DNA from: Methyloversatilis universalis
GTDB taxonomy: Bacteria > Pseudomonadota > Gammaproteobacteria > Methylococcales > Methylococcaceae
Direction: 5' to 3'
DNA: 34,910 nt
NCBI GenBank assembly: GCA_020723665.1
Contig: DYIL01000037.1
Coordinates: 1-34,910, forward strand
Below, in pieces: positions 26,948 to 34,705 of this stretch. The position numbers and the translations under genes were made by a program. The notes under the pieces are model-generated. The model was not told the origin of the DNA and did not search any database. It saw only the letters and a program-made list of their open reading frames with translations. The first letter of the stretch is position 1. Every line of letters begins with the position of its first letter.

Positions 26948-29662
26948 ATGCCCGAAACATCTTCAAAAACCCTAGTCCTCGTCGACGGTTCTTCATTTTT
27001 ATATCGCGCGTTTCACGCCCTACCGCCCTTGAACAACTCGCGGGGCGAACCGACCGGCGCAGTTCTGGGCGTCGCCAACATGCTGCGCAAGCTGATCGGA
27101 GAGTACGACACTTGCCACATCGCCGTCGTGTTCGACGCGCCTGGGAGAACCTTCCGCGACGATCTTTTCGAGCACTACAAGGCCCATAGGCCGCCGATGC
27201 CGGACGAACTCCGCGCGCAGATTCAGCCGCTGCACGCCATCATCCGGGCGCTAGGCCTACCCTTACTGATCGAGCCAGGGGTGGAAGCCGACGACGTCAT
27301 CGGCACCCTCACGATGAAGGCCGTTGAACGGGGATACACGGTCGTCATTTCCACCGGCGACAAGGACATGGCCCAATTGGTCAACGACCGGGTGATGCTA
27401 GAGAACACCATGTTCGACAGCCGCCTGGACGCCGAGGGCGTCAAAGCCAAGTTCGGCGTGCCGCCCGAACGCATCGTCGATTATCTGGCCCTGGTGGGCG
27501 ACACCTCGGACAACATCCCCGGCATTCCCAAGGTAGGGCCGAAGACGGCGGCGAAGTGGCTGAACCAATACGGCTCGCTCGATGCCATCGTTGCCCATGC
27601 CGGCGAGATCGGCGGCAAGATCGGCGAGAACCTTCGCGCCCATCTCGATCAAATCCCCTTGTCGCGCCAGTTGGCTACCATCAAATGTGACGTGGATCTA
27701 CCGATCGGACCGGACGATCTCCAGCGAACCGAACCGGATCAAGCCGCCCTTAGGGAACTCCTGGTCCGCCTCGAATTCAATTCCTGGCTTAGGCAGATGG
27801 ATGCCCCGAGCACCGTCGAAAATCCGGCCGCCCCCATCTCGCAAACCGCGGCCGAGGCTCACTACGAAACGATACTGACTGAGGATGAGCTGGAACGCTG
27901 GCTGAAAAAGCTGGAGACTGCGGAATACTTCGCCTTCGACACCGAAACCACCAGCCTCGATTACAGCCGGGCGGAAGTCGTGGGCGTGTCCTTTGCGGTG
28001 GAACCGGGCGAAGCGGCTTACGTCCCGATGGCTCACGACTATCCCGGCGCACCGGCGCAACTGAGCCGGGACCACGTTCTGGAAAAACTCCGGCCTTTGC
28101 TGGAAGACCCGGACCGCCCGAAGATCGGACAGAACCTCAAGTACGACGCCAATGTCCTCGCGAATCACGGCGTCGCGCTGACCGGCATTCGCCACGACAC
28201 CATGCTCGAATCCTATGTGCTCAACAGCACGGCCAGCCGGCACGACATGGACTCCTTGGCCGAACTGTATCTCAACCACCGAACCATCCGCTACGAGGAC
28301 GTGGCCGGAAAAGGCGCGAAACAGATTCCCTTCCAGCAGGTCAGCGTCGAAAGCGCCACGGACTATGCGGCGGAAGACGCCGACATCACCCTGCGCCTAC
28401 ACCATCGCCTTTGGCCGAAGCTCGAAGCGGAAGCGTCGCTCAAATCGCTTTACGAAACCATCGAAATACCGCTGGTGCCGGTCCTGTCCCGCATGGAATG
28501 CACCGGCGTGCTGGTGGACGTGTACAAACTGGCCCAGCAAAGCCGGGAACTCGAAAAACGCATGCTGGCGATCGAACAGGAGGCCTGCAAGGCGGCGGGA
28601 TGCCAGTTCAACCTGGGCTCGCCCAAGCAGATCCAAACCATTCTGTACGATAAGCTAAACTTGCCGGTGATCAAGAAAACGCCGACCGGGCAGCCGTCCA
28701 CCGACGAATCGGTGCTGCAGGAACTGGCCGAAAGCTTCGATTTACCGCGGCTAATCCTCGATTACCGCTCGCTGGCCAAGCTCAAGTCGACCTACACCGA
28801 CAAGCTCGCGGAGCAGATCAATCCCCGCACCGGGCGTGTCCACACATCTTATCACCAGGCCGTGGCCGCCACCGGCAGGCTATCGTCTTCCGATCCCAAC
28901 CTGCAAAATATCCCGGTACGCACCGAGGAAGGCCGACGTATCCGCCAGGCGTTCATCGCACCGCCCGGCCACATGATTCTTGCGGCGGATTATTCCCAGA
29001 TCGAGCTCAGAATCATGGCGCATATTTCCGGCGATCCTAACCTTCGCCTCGCCTTCCACGACAATAGCGACGTCCACCGCTTCACTGCCGCCGAAGTGTT
29101 CGGCGTGCCACCGGAACAGGTCACGCCGGACCAGCGCCGTTCGGCCAAGGCCATCAACTTCGGCCTCATCTACGGCATGTCCGCCTTCGGCTTGGGAAAA
29201 CAACTCGGCATACCTACCAACGTGGCACAACGCTATATTGACCTGTATTTTGCCCGTTATCCCAATGTCAAAGGTTATATGGAAAAAACCCGCGATGTGG
29301 CGCGGGAAAAAGGTTATGTAGAAACTTTGTTCGGCCGGCGCCTGTACATTCCCGAGATCGACTCCCGCAACGCCCAACGCCGCCAATACGCCGAACGCAC
29401 CGCCATCAATGCGCCCATGCAGGGCAGCGCGGCGGACATCATCAAGCGGGCGATGATTGCCGTGGACGCCTGGATCCGGGAATCCCGCGCCCCGGTGTGC
29501 ATGATCATGCAGGTACACGATGAACTGGTGTTCGAAGTGGCCGAGGATTACGCGGACCAAGCCGCCCACGAAATCGGCAACCGCATGTGCCGCGCCGCGC
29601 AACTCGCGGTGCCTTTGGTGGTCGATGTGGGGATAGGGTCGAATTGGGACGAGGCGCATTGA
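26948..29662 (+). CDS. polA: DNA polymerase I
   Basis: A 904-residue family A polymerase with all three domains. The 5'-3' flap nuclease (~1-290) shows LVDGSSFLYRAFHALPP, STGDKDMAQLV and YLALVGDTSDNIPGIPKVGP. The 3'-5' proofreading domain (~320-500) has the acidic residues of YFAFDTETTSLD and DYAAEDADITLRL, so it appears active. The polymerase domain shows motif A DYSQIELRIMAHIS, motif B RRSAKAINFGLIYGMSAFG and motif C QVHDELVFEV. It acts in Okazaki fragment processing and repair. The ATG at 26948 (MPETSSKTLVLVDGSS) was chosen over a TTG seven codons earlier. Confidence 0.97.
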   Translation: MPETSSKTLVLVDGSSFLYRAFHALPPLNNSRGEPTGAVLGVANMLRKLIGEYDTCHIAVVFDAPGRTFRDDLFEHYKAHRPPMPDELRAQIQPLHAIIRALGLPLLIEPGVEADDVIGTLTMKAVERGYTVVISTGDKDMAQLVNDRVMLENTMFDSRLDAEGVKAKFGVPPERIVDYLALVGDTSDNIPGIPKVGPKTAAKWLNQYGSLDAIVAHAGEIGGKIGENLRAHLDQIPLSRQLATIKCDVDLPIGPDDLQRTEPDQAALRELLVRLEFNSWLRQMDAPSTVENPAAPISQTAAEAHYETILTEDELERWLKKLETAEYFAFDTETTSLDYSRAEVVGVSFAVEPGEAAYVPMAHDYPGAPAQLSRDHVLEKLRPLLEDPDRPKIGQNLKYDANVLANHGVALTGIRHDTMLESYVLNSTASRHDMDSLAELYLNHRTIRYEDVAGKGAKQIPFQQVSVESATDYAAEDADITLRLHHRLWPKLEAEASLKSLYETIEIPLVPVLSRMECTGVLVDVYKLAQQSRELEKRMLAIEQEACKAAGCQFNLGSPKQIQTILYDKLNLPVIKKTPTGQPSTDESVLQELAESFDLPRLILDYRSLAKLKSTYTDKLAEQINPRTGRVHTSYHQAVAATGRLSSSDPNLQNIPVRTEEGRRIRQAFIAPPGHMILAADYSQIELRIMAHISGDPNLRLAFHDNSDVHRFTAAEVFGVPPEQVTPDQRRSAKAINFGLIYGMSAFGLGKQLGIPTNVAQRYIDLYFARYPNVKGYMEKTRDVAREKGYVETLFGRRLYIPEIDSRNAQRRQYAERTAINAPMQGSAADIIKRAMIAVDAWIRESRAPVCMIMQVHDELVFEVAEDYADQAAHEIGNRMCRAAQLAVPLVVDVGIGSNWDEAH

Positions 29663-29671
29663 ATGCGTTAA

Positions 29672-29925
29672 GGAAGATCTGAAAATCCCTCTCCCGCTGG
29701 GCTAAGGTATCTACACAAGTTCGCAAAGTCGTCATTCCGGCATGGAGTGCCGGAATCCAGAATACAGGGATGTGAGACGCCTTTGCCATACTTGGCGCCT
29801 GGACTCCGGCACTCCAATCGCAAACGATCGGTTCGGGAGCGCCGGAGCCACCCTTCCCTGCCGGGGTGACGATTTGTGCAGATACCTTTGCCCTCTGGGA
29901 AAGGGTTGGGTGAGAGCCTTTCCAA
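29672..29925. mobile_element. Element A4, composite with B1 inside
   Basis: The left part, GGAAGATCTGAAAATCCCTC after TTAA (29668-29671), and the right part, GAAAGGGTTGGGTGAGAGCC, are family A sequence. The copy is split at ~29703 by element B1. The far-right GCTTCC end is not recognisable. No gene lies between polA and the integrase, so this composite fills the 29663-29984 gap. Confidence 0.6.
29704..29888. mobile_element. Element B1 nested in A4
   Basis: A 185-base element with inverted ends AAGGTATCTACACAA and TTGTGCAGATACCTT. Its interior closely matches B2 in dsbD. Like B2 it is open on the minus strand throughout, encoding a similar Arg/Pro-rich string (NRHPGREGW, RLECRSPGAK, CILDSGTPCRND). 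Confidence 0.7.
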
Positions 29926-29984
29926 TCACGATGCCTCGCACCGTCATGTCGGCCAATCGAAAAAAAGCGGAAGCCGTCTTGCTC

Positions 29985-30812
29985 TCAGATCCGATCCAAG
30001 GGACTGACTACCCCACTCCTACCCCGGTTCAGCACATGGGTGTAGATCATCGTGGTCTGCACGTCCTTATGGCCCAAGAATTCCTGAACCGTCCTGATGT
30101 CGTAGCCGGACTGCTGCAGATGCGTCGCGAACGAGTGGCGCAGCGTATGGCAAGAAGCCGGTTTCGTCAGCCCCGCTTCGCGAACCGCGGTTTTGACGGC
30201 GCGCTGCAAGACTTGCTCATCGAGATGATGCCGCCGCTCCTTGCCGGAAAGCGGATCGATCGAGCGCTGACTGGCGGGGAAAACGTACTGCCACCCCCAT
30301 TCGCGCCCCGCGTTGCGATACTTGCGTTCCAGGGCAAACGGTAGATACACCTCTCCAAACCTCTCGCGCAAGTCCTTTTCATGTACTGCTTTCACCTTCT
30401 CCAAATAGTGCTTGAGCGGTTCTACGGGTGAATCCGGCAGCATCGTTACCCGGTCCTTCGCGCCTTTGCCGTCGCGCACGACGATCCGGCGCATCGCGAA
30501 ATCCACATCCTTGACCCGCAGCCGCACACACTCCATCAGACGGAGTCCGGAGCCGCACAACAAACTGGCCATCACCCAATTGCGCCCATCCAAATGGGCG
30601 AGCACGCTCTTGACTTCCTGCATCGTTAGCACCACGGGTAAACGCTGGGGCTTTTTGGCCCGTGTCACGTTCTCCAGCCAGGGCAGTTCGATCCCTAACA
30701 CCTCCCGGTAAAGGAACAAAATCGCCGAAAGCGCCTGCGACTGAGTGGATACCGCCACGTTTCGCTGCGTCGCCAGGTGAGAGAGAAAGGCTTCGACCTC
30801 CGATGCAGACAT
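29985..30812 (-). CDS. intI: Integron-type tyrosine recombinase (IntI), N-terminally truncated
   Basis: A 275-residue remainder of an integron integrase. The catalytic residues are all present: Arg91 (CGSGLRLME), Lys116 (DGKGAKDR), His222/Arg225 ([11 protein letters not shown]), His248 (LGHKDVQTT) and Tyr257 (MIYTHVL). The IntI-specific extra patch at ~157-215 ([20 protein letters not shown]) separates it from XerC/D. Upstream of the ATG the same frame continues with [20 protein letters not shown], normal IntI sequence, then changes at ~30872 into repeat R1. About 30 N-terminal residues, part of the DNA-binding domain, are lost, so activity is doubtful. No attI or attC site was recognised nearby. 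Confidence 0.85.
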   Translation of the reverse strand: MSASEVEAFLSHLATQRNVAVSTQSQALSAILFLYREVLGIELPWLENVTRAKKPQRLPVVLTMQEVKSVLAHLDGRNWVMASLLCGSGLRLMECVRLRVKDVDFAMRRIVVRDGKGAKDRVTMLPDSPVEPLKHYLEKVKAVHEKDLRERFGEVYLPFALERKYRNAGREWGWQYVFPASQRSIDPLSGKERRHHLDEQVLQRAVKTAVREAGLTKPASCHTLRHSFATHLQQSGYDIRTVQEFLGHKDVQTTMIYTHVLNRGRSGVVSPLDRI

Positions 30813-30881
30813 GTCCTTGGGGTGGCGTTTGCCATGGAAGAATATGAACCGTTTGATCCACTGGACGTAAGTAAAGGAGTC

Positions 30882-30986
30882 TAAAGGAGTCAGGCTTTCG
30901 TTATTTGCCTTAGATTTATTTATGCGACGCGATTATGCTTACTGAAACCAAAGAACCGGAAACCAAATAATAAAAGCCTGACCCTC
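30882..30986. repeat. Palindromic repeat R1
   Basis: It begins TAAAGGAGTCAGGCTTTCGT and ends AATAATAAAAGCCTGACCCT; the ends are inverted repeats of ~24 bases. TAAAGGAGTC is tandemly doubled at 30872-30891. The interior (ATGCTTACTGAAACCAAAG) is shared with R2 and R3. R1 marks the break in the integrase gene. It resembles REP/MITE units moved by REP-associated (Y1) transposases, which is inference. Confidence 0.75.
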
Positions 30987-31014
30987 TCACTGGAGAGAAC
31001 AAGACCGACTCGGC

Positions 31015-31314
31015 ATGAACAAACCCTATGAAGAGGCCAAGGCTGGCGGAAAGCACGCCGGTTTCTGGTTGGCGCATCGGGATTTGCCCAGCGAAAATAT
31101 CCGCAAGGGGATAAAATCGCTGGAAAAGCAGGTCGAGAAACATCGGACCTGGATCAAGAATCCAAGCCTCAAGGTGCCGAACTTCCGGCGGCTCGATCCG
31201 CGCCATCAGCGCGATTTGGTGGAAAACCGATGGCCGAACGATATCGCCCGGCAACTCGAACTGATTCTGATCTTGGAGGGCCTACTCAAAGAACGAGGTG
31301 AAGACCGTGAGTGA
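31015..31314 (+). CDS. Hypothetical protein, first of three coupled small genes
   Basis: A 99-residue basic, helical protein (KAGGKHAGFWLAHRDLPSEN, KSLEKQVEKHRTWIKNPSLK) without signal peptide or membrane segment. I do not recognise the family. GGAGAG about 20 bases upstream is the best ribosome site. It overlaps the next gene by eight bases. The compact overlapping layout resembles phage or plasmid modules. Confidence 0.55.
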   Translation: MNKPYEEAKAGGKHAGFWLAHRDLPSENIRKGIKSLEKQVEKHRTWIKNPSLKVPNFRRLDPRHQRDLVENRWPNDIARQLELILILEGLLKERGEDRE

Positions 31315-31555
31315 AGCCAATAAATATCTAGCCATACTGGAACAAGTGATCCAAACGGCGCGCGAAGAAGGGCTGAAAGCCGCCGAGAGCGGAGCCGATT
31401 ACGACGCCGGCAAGGCCATGGCCTGTTACGACATCATCAGCACCGCCATCGACATGGCCGAAGTGATGGACATCCCGCTGAAGGATATCGGCCTCGCGGA
31501 TTTCGACCCCGACACGGCCTTGCTGCGGCCCAGGCGAAAGGAAGAGGTCGCTTGA
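31307..31555 (+). CDS. Hypothetical protein, second of three coupled small genes
   Basis: An 82-residue acidic protein starting at GTG 31307 (MSEANKYLAILEQVIQTARE) with GAGGTGAA about eight bases upstream; a GTG three codons earlier is possible. It is predicted to be mostly helical (GKAMACYDIISTAIDMAEVM), with no recognised domain. Its TGA overlaps the ATG of the next gene (TGATG). Confidence 0.55.
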   Translation: MSEANKYLAILEQVIQTAREEGLKAAESGADYDAGKAMACYDIISTAIDMAEVMDIPLKDIGLADFDPDTALLRPRRKEEVA

Positions 31556-31752
31556 TGGCAGCGCTCGCCCCGGTTCCCCAGGCCGAAGCCCGCCCCGAGG
31601 TCCGCTGCCCGACCTGCCGCTCGAAGCTGTTCGACGGGCTGGTGATCAAGGGCGTTACGGTGATCCGCATCTGGCAGTCCTCGGTCACCGAGGCCAAATG
31701 CAAGCAGTGCAAGGAATGGGTGACCGTTCCGTTGACGTATACCGCACTTTGA
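31555..31752 (+). CDS. Small zinc-ribbon protein (Com-like pattern)
   Basis: A 65-residue protein with two CxxC pairs, CPTCRSKLFDG and CKQCKEWV, spaced about 30 residues apart, forming a likely zinc ribbon. The arrangement resembles small phage zinc-finger proteins such as Com of Mu-like phages, but similarity is only of pattern. It is the third of the overlapping set and is followed by a terminator. Confidence 0.6.
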   Translation: MAALAPVPQAEARPEVRCPTCRSKLFDGLVIKGVTVIRIWQSSVTEAKCKQCKEWVTVPLTYTAL

Positions 31753-31806
31753 CTTGTCACACACCCCGACTATGATTACGCCCTAAAGGCACAACGCCCC
31801 TCAAGC

Positions 31807-31849
31807 GAAAAGCCCGTTCAGGTTCGCCCTGGCCGGGCTTTTCTTTATT
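31807..31849 (+). terminator. Strong rho-independent terminator
   Basis: GAAAAGCCCG (31807-31816) pairs perfectly with CGGGCTTTTC (31834-31843), followed by TTTATTTT. It closes the three-gene block and ends only about 12 bases before the next start codon, so the next gene needs its own promoter or read-through. Confidence 0.8.
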
Positions 31850-31860
31850 TTGGGGGTGTG

Positions 31861-32418
31861 ATGAGCCAATTGGTTTTCGTGCATGGGTTCAACGTGACGG
31901 ACGGAGGGGCCGGTACAATCGGTAAGTTGGCCCGGCGGCTCGGCCATTTGGGCGAGTCGAGCCAGTTTCGGTACGGGTGGCTCGGGCTCCTGGACGTCCG
32001 CCTGTTCGACCGCCGCTTTGCCTACATGCTGTCCGGCATGGTTTCTCACGGCGCGGTGGGCATCGGCCATTCCAACAGCTGCCCGATCCTGCACCGGGCG
32101 GCCTCGGACGGCGCGCCGTTCCGCCATTTGATCCTGATCAATCCGGCCCTCGATGCCGATGTCGCATTCCCCCCGAGCGTGGAGCGCGTCGACGTGCTGC
32201 ACAACTCGGACGATACCGTCGTCTCCTTGGGTTCGCTGCTGCCGTTTCACGGCTGGGGGGACATGGGCCGGCGCGGCGCGGTGCGGCCGGATGGGCGGGT
32301 ACGCAATTACGACACGCGCGTTTTGTTCGGCGTCAGCGGCCATTCCGCCGTGTTCGCCGATGAGGCGATCGACCGTCTTGCCTCGTTCGTCGAGGCGCTG
32401 ATCGAGGGGAACCGCTGA
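31861..32418 (+). CDS. Putative alpha/beta-hydrolase-like protein
   Basis: A 185-residue protein starting at the ATG after GGGGGTG. Alpha/beta hydrolase features are readable: FVHGFNV near the start, a GHSNS nucleophile elbow (GIGHSNSCPILHRA), an acid in LHNSDDTVV and a His in GVSGHSAVF. It is shorter than typical esterases and lacks a signal peptide. The substrate is unknown. Its TGA overlaps the ATG of the next small gene. Confidence 0.6.
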   Translation: MSQLVFVHGFNVTDGGAGTIGKLARRLGHLGESSQFRYGWLGLLDVRLFDRRFAYMLSGMVSHGAVGIGHSNSCPILHRAASDGAPFRHLILINPALDADVAFPPSVERVDVLHNSDDTVVSLGSLLPFHGWGDMGRRGAVRPDGRVRNYDTRVLFGVSGHSAVFADEAIDRLASFVEALIEGNR

Positions 32419-32579
32419 TGCAGGTCAAACAGTGGGAGCTTCAATGCACGCGCGGCCCGAAATATCAGGACGTGGCGGTGATCTTCAACACGCCGGCCAT
32501 GTGCCGGATGAGCGTCGCCAGCTACAAGCGGCTGCTCACGGTGGCGTTGAATTTGTTTGGGCTGGCCAACCAAGGCTGA
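32418..32579 (+). CDS. Small hypothetical protein (53 residues)
   Basis: Starts at ATG 32418, overlapping the hydrolase stop by one base. The protein reads MQVKQWELQCTRGPKYQDVA then VIFNTPAMCRMSVASYKRLL and ends in LFGLANQG. It has no recognised domain. Tight coupling to the hydrolase argues that it is real. It stops eight bases before repeat R2. Confidence 0.45.
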   Translation: MQVKQWELQCTRGPKYQDVAVIFNTPAMCRMSVASYKRLLTVALNLFGLANQG

Positions 32580-32587
32580 TCGGTTGG

Positions 32588-32706
32588 TAAAGGAGTCAGG
32601 CTTTCGTTATTTGCCTTAGATTTATTTATGCGACTATTTATGCGACGTGATTATGCTTACTGAAACCAAAGGGGCGGAAATCAAATAATAAAAGCCTGAC
32701 CCCTTC
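32588..32706. repeat. Palindromic repeat R2
   Basis: Same ends and interior as R1, from TAAAGGAGTCAGGCTTTCGT to AAAGCCTGACCCCTTCA, with a short internal duplication of ATTTATGCGAC (32627-32645) that makes it ~12 bases longer. It separates the hydrolase pair from the lipoprotein-like gene. Confidence 0.75.
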
Positions 32707-32827
32707 ACATAAACAACGGTTATACGGCCAAACAAGGAGATTTCGTGGTTTTCAATATCACAAATGGGGTCGTGGTCTGTTCCCGAAACCGCAAGAAAGT
32801 TTTGGCACACGAAAAAGGGGAGAGGAA

Positions 32828-33838
32828 ATGAGCGCTTGCTGGAAGAAAGTGTTGGCCGCCATGACGGCGCTGGCCTTGAGCTGCTGTGGCACGGCCCCGA
32901 AGCCAATCATCCAGATACCACGGACCCAACGGATTCACAACACGCCCGAGGAACTCAGCAAGGCGGCGTATCTGGGGCGGAGCCTGTTGAGCGAGCGCGA
33001 ACAGAGGAAGCTGCTTGAAAAGGTCGCGGGCCAAGCGCCAACCTGGACCAGCGACCATACGTTCAATCACGCTGCCGGCATGGCCGGCGCGGCCGTCATC
33101 GCGGGATCGCCGTTCTCCCTGTCGGGGGTCCGGACAGCATCGGCCATCTTTATGGGCTTCACCGCCGCCGATGCGGCGGTGAAGGCGGTCGGCTGGATGC
33201 TCTCGTTCGGCGAGCCGCCCATCATCGGCAAAGTGTACCTGCCGCGGTTTCTGAACGGGAAGGAAATCGCTGACGCCACAGGCGCCAGGGGGTTCGCCAT
33301 CGCGGAACAGTTACGGCTTCTGGATCGGGCGGCCGATGCGGTGGGCAGAACCGTGGCTTGCGTCTTGGGGTGCGCCGGAGAACCCAATCGCATCTATGCC
33401 CTCAAGAAAGAGGGGGCGAACGACCTCTATGTGGCGTTCGCTTTCGGCGAGATGGAACCTGCCGATTTCGATCCCCTCCGCGACCAATTGTTGGGCTTTC
33501 GCGGAACCTGGTCGAACAAGCGCCGCTGGGGCTGGGGAATCTTCGTGATCCATGCCCTTCCCAGGAACGATTCAGGAAAGATCGATTTCACCCGCATACT
33601 CCGTGAGCACCTGGCCTATGGTCAGCCCGAAGCCCGGCGCATACTTCGCGTGCTGACATCATCCGATTCCATGGCGATCGTCCAGGCCGCCCGAGAGGAG
33701 TTCATCGCCTTCCAGGGGCGCATCTTCAAGATCGGTGGCCACACCGCGGATACCTTCATCGATTACGAGGTCGCTCCGGAGGAAGACGATATCGACAAGG
33801 CGCCGAACGCCAACTTGCGTATTCTGAATTCTCCGTAG
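32828..33838 (+). CDS. Predicted lipoprotein of unknown function
   Basis: A 336-residue protein starting at ATG 32828 with GGGGAGAGGAA just upstream. The N-terminus (MSACWKKVLAAMTALALSCC) is a signal peptide with a plausible lipobox ending at the first Cys of SCC. A Gly/Ala-rich, membrane-like stretch at ~80-125 (AAGMAGAAVIAGSPFSLSGV, RTASAIFMGFTAADAAVKAV) is followed by a soluble region. I do not recognise the family. It sits alone between repeats R2 and R3. Confidence 0.65.
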   Translation: MSACWKKVLAAMTALALSCCGTAPKPIIQIPRTQRIHNTPEELSKAAYLGRSLLSEREQRKLLEKVAGQAPTWTSDHTFNHAAGMAGAAVIAGSPFSLSGVRTASAIFMGFTAADAAVKAVGWMLSFGEPPIIGKVYLPRFLNGKEIADATGARGFAIAEQLRLLDRAADAVGRTVACVLGCAGEPNRIYALKKEGANDLYVAFAFGEMEPADFDPLRDQLLGFRGTWSNKRRWGWGIFVIHALPRNDSGKIDFTRILREHLAYGQPEARRILRVLTSSDSMAIVQAAREEFIAFQGRIFKIGGHTADTFIDYEVAPEEDDIDKAPNANLRILNSP

Positions 33839-33865
33839 ACTGGTTTCCATGCGCCAACAACGCAG

Positions 33866-33972
33866 TAAAGGAGTCAGGCTTTCGTTATTTGCTTTAGATT
33901 TATTTATGCGACGCGATTATGCTTACTGAAATCAAAGAACCGGAAACCAAATAATAAAAGCCTGACCCTTTA
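33866..33972. repeat. Palindromic repeat R3
   Basis: The third copy, TAAAGGAGTCAGGCTTTCGT to AAAGCCTGACCCTTTA. The last three bases (GTTAA read on the minus strand) supply the stop codon of the truncated tonB-like gene. Confidence 0.75.
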
Positions 33973-34674
33973 ACTCACGGGCATGTCTCCCTGGCAGGCG
34001 GGGACGAATTTCCATTGCTTGACGGTTTCGAGAGCGGCGGCATCGAGCCGGCCGTGTCCGCTGGAGGTCTGGACGTTAACCGCTTCGGCGCCGCCGCCGG
34101 CGTTCACCAAAACGCGGAGCACCACTTTGCCCTGCTCCTTTCGGCGGAGGGAACCGACTGGATAGGCCGGCGCCGGATTGCGCAAATAAGCCGCGTTGAA
34201 ACGTGGTGGAGTGACGGAAACCGGCGCCGATGCGACCGGTGTCGCTGCCCTCGGGGCCGGCACTGTTTCGGCCGAAGCTTCAGGTGGAGACGGCGTTTGT
34301 TCGGCAGTCATCTGCTGCACGGCTGCCTGACTGGGCGTGGACAGCAACGGCGAACGCCTAGCCGGCAAACGGACCGCTTTCGGTTTGGCCTTCGGCTTGG
34401 GCGTTTCGGTCTTGGGCTTTACGGGTTCTACCGGTTTCTGTACGGCCTGGGGCGCATCGGCTCGCGGCTGCGCCGTCGAAATCAGGTCGACCATGACCGG
34501 CGCCGCTTGCGGACTCTGCACTGCCGGCACCGACTCGTCCTCTATCAGCATCGGTAGCACCGCGGCATGCACCAGCACGGCCCCCAGCACCCCTGCGGCG
34601 CGGGTTCCTTGATACCGCTCGGCTTTCAAAATACCGGCCGAGTATCCGTCAGGCGAGAAAGCGGCTGTGCACAT
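33970..34674 (-). CDS. TonB-family energy transducer, C-terminus truncated
   Basis: A 234-residue protein. It has a short cytoplasmic N-terminus, one membrane anchor (~25-43, RAAGVLGAVLVHAAVLPMLI), a Pro/Lys-rich periplasmic spacer (KPVEPVKPKTETPKPKAKPK) and the TonB C-terminal domain from ~160 (NPAPAYPVGSLRRKEQGKVV, LRVLVNAGG, SSGHGRLDAAALETVKQWKF). TonB couples the proton motive force to outer-membrane receptors. It ends at ACQGDMPVS, with the stop inside repeat R3. The last strand expected after PV (typically A.WV.VPI.F, about 12-15 residues) is missing. Loss of that strand probably impairs receptor binding. No exbB or exbD is nearby. Confidence 0.85.
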   Translation of the reverse strand: MCTAAFSPDGYSAGILKAERYQGTRAAGVLGAVLVHAAVLPMLIEDESVPAVQSPQAAPVMVDLISTAQPRADAPQAVQKPVEPVKPKTETPKPKAKPKAVRLPARRSPLLSTPSQAAVQQMTAEQTPSPPEASAETVPAPRAATPVASAPVSVTPPRFNAAYLRNPAPAYPVGSLRRKEQGKVVLRVLVNAGGGAEAVNVQTSSGHGRLDAAALETVKQWKFVPACQGDMPVS

Positions 34675-34705
34675 ATTGCTGCCTCACAACAAAAGCGTAA
34701 CCGAA

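Noticed and set aside
30882..33972. R repeats as integron attC sites
   Set aside because: They sit next to an integron integrase and separate genes, but neither end carries the RYYYAAC/GTTRRRY core sites, and the long arms are the outer ends, as in REP/MITE units.
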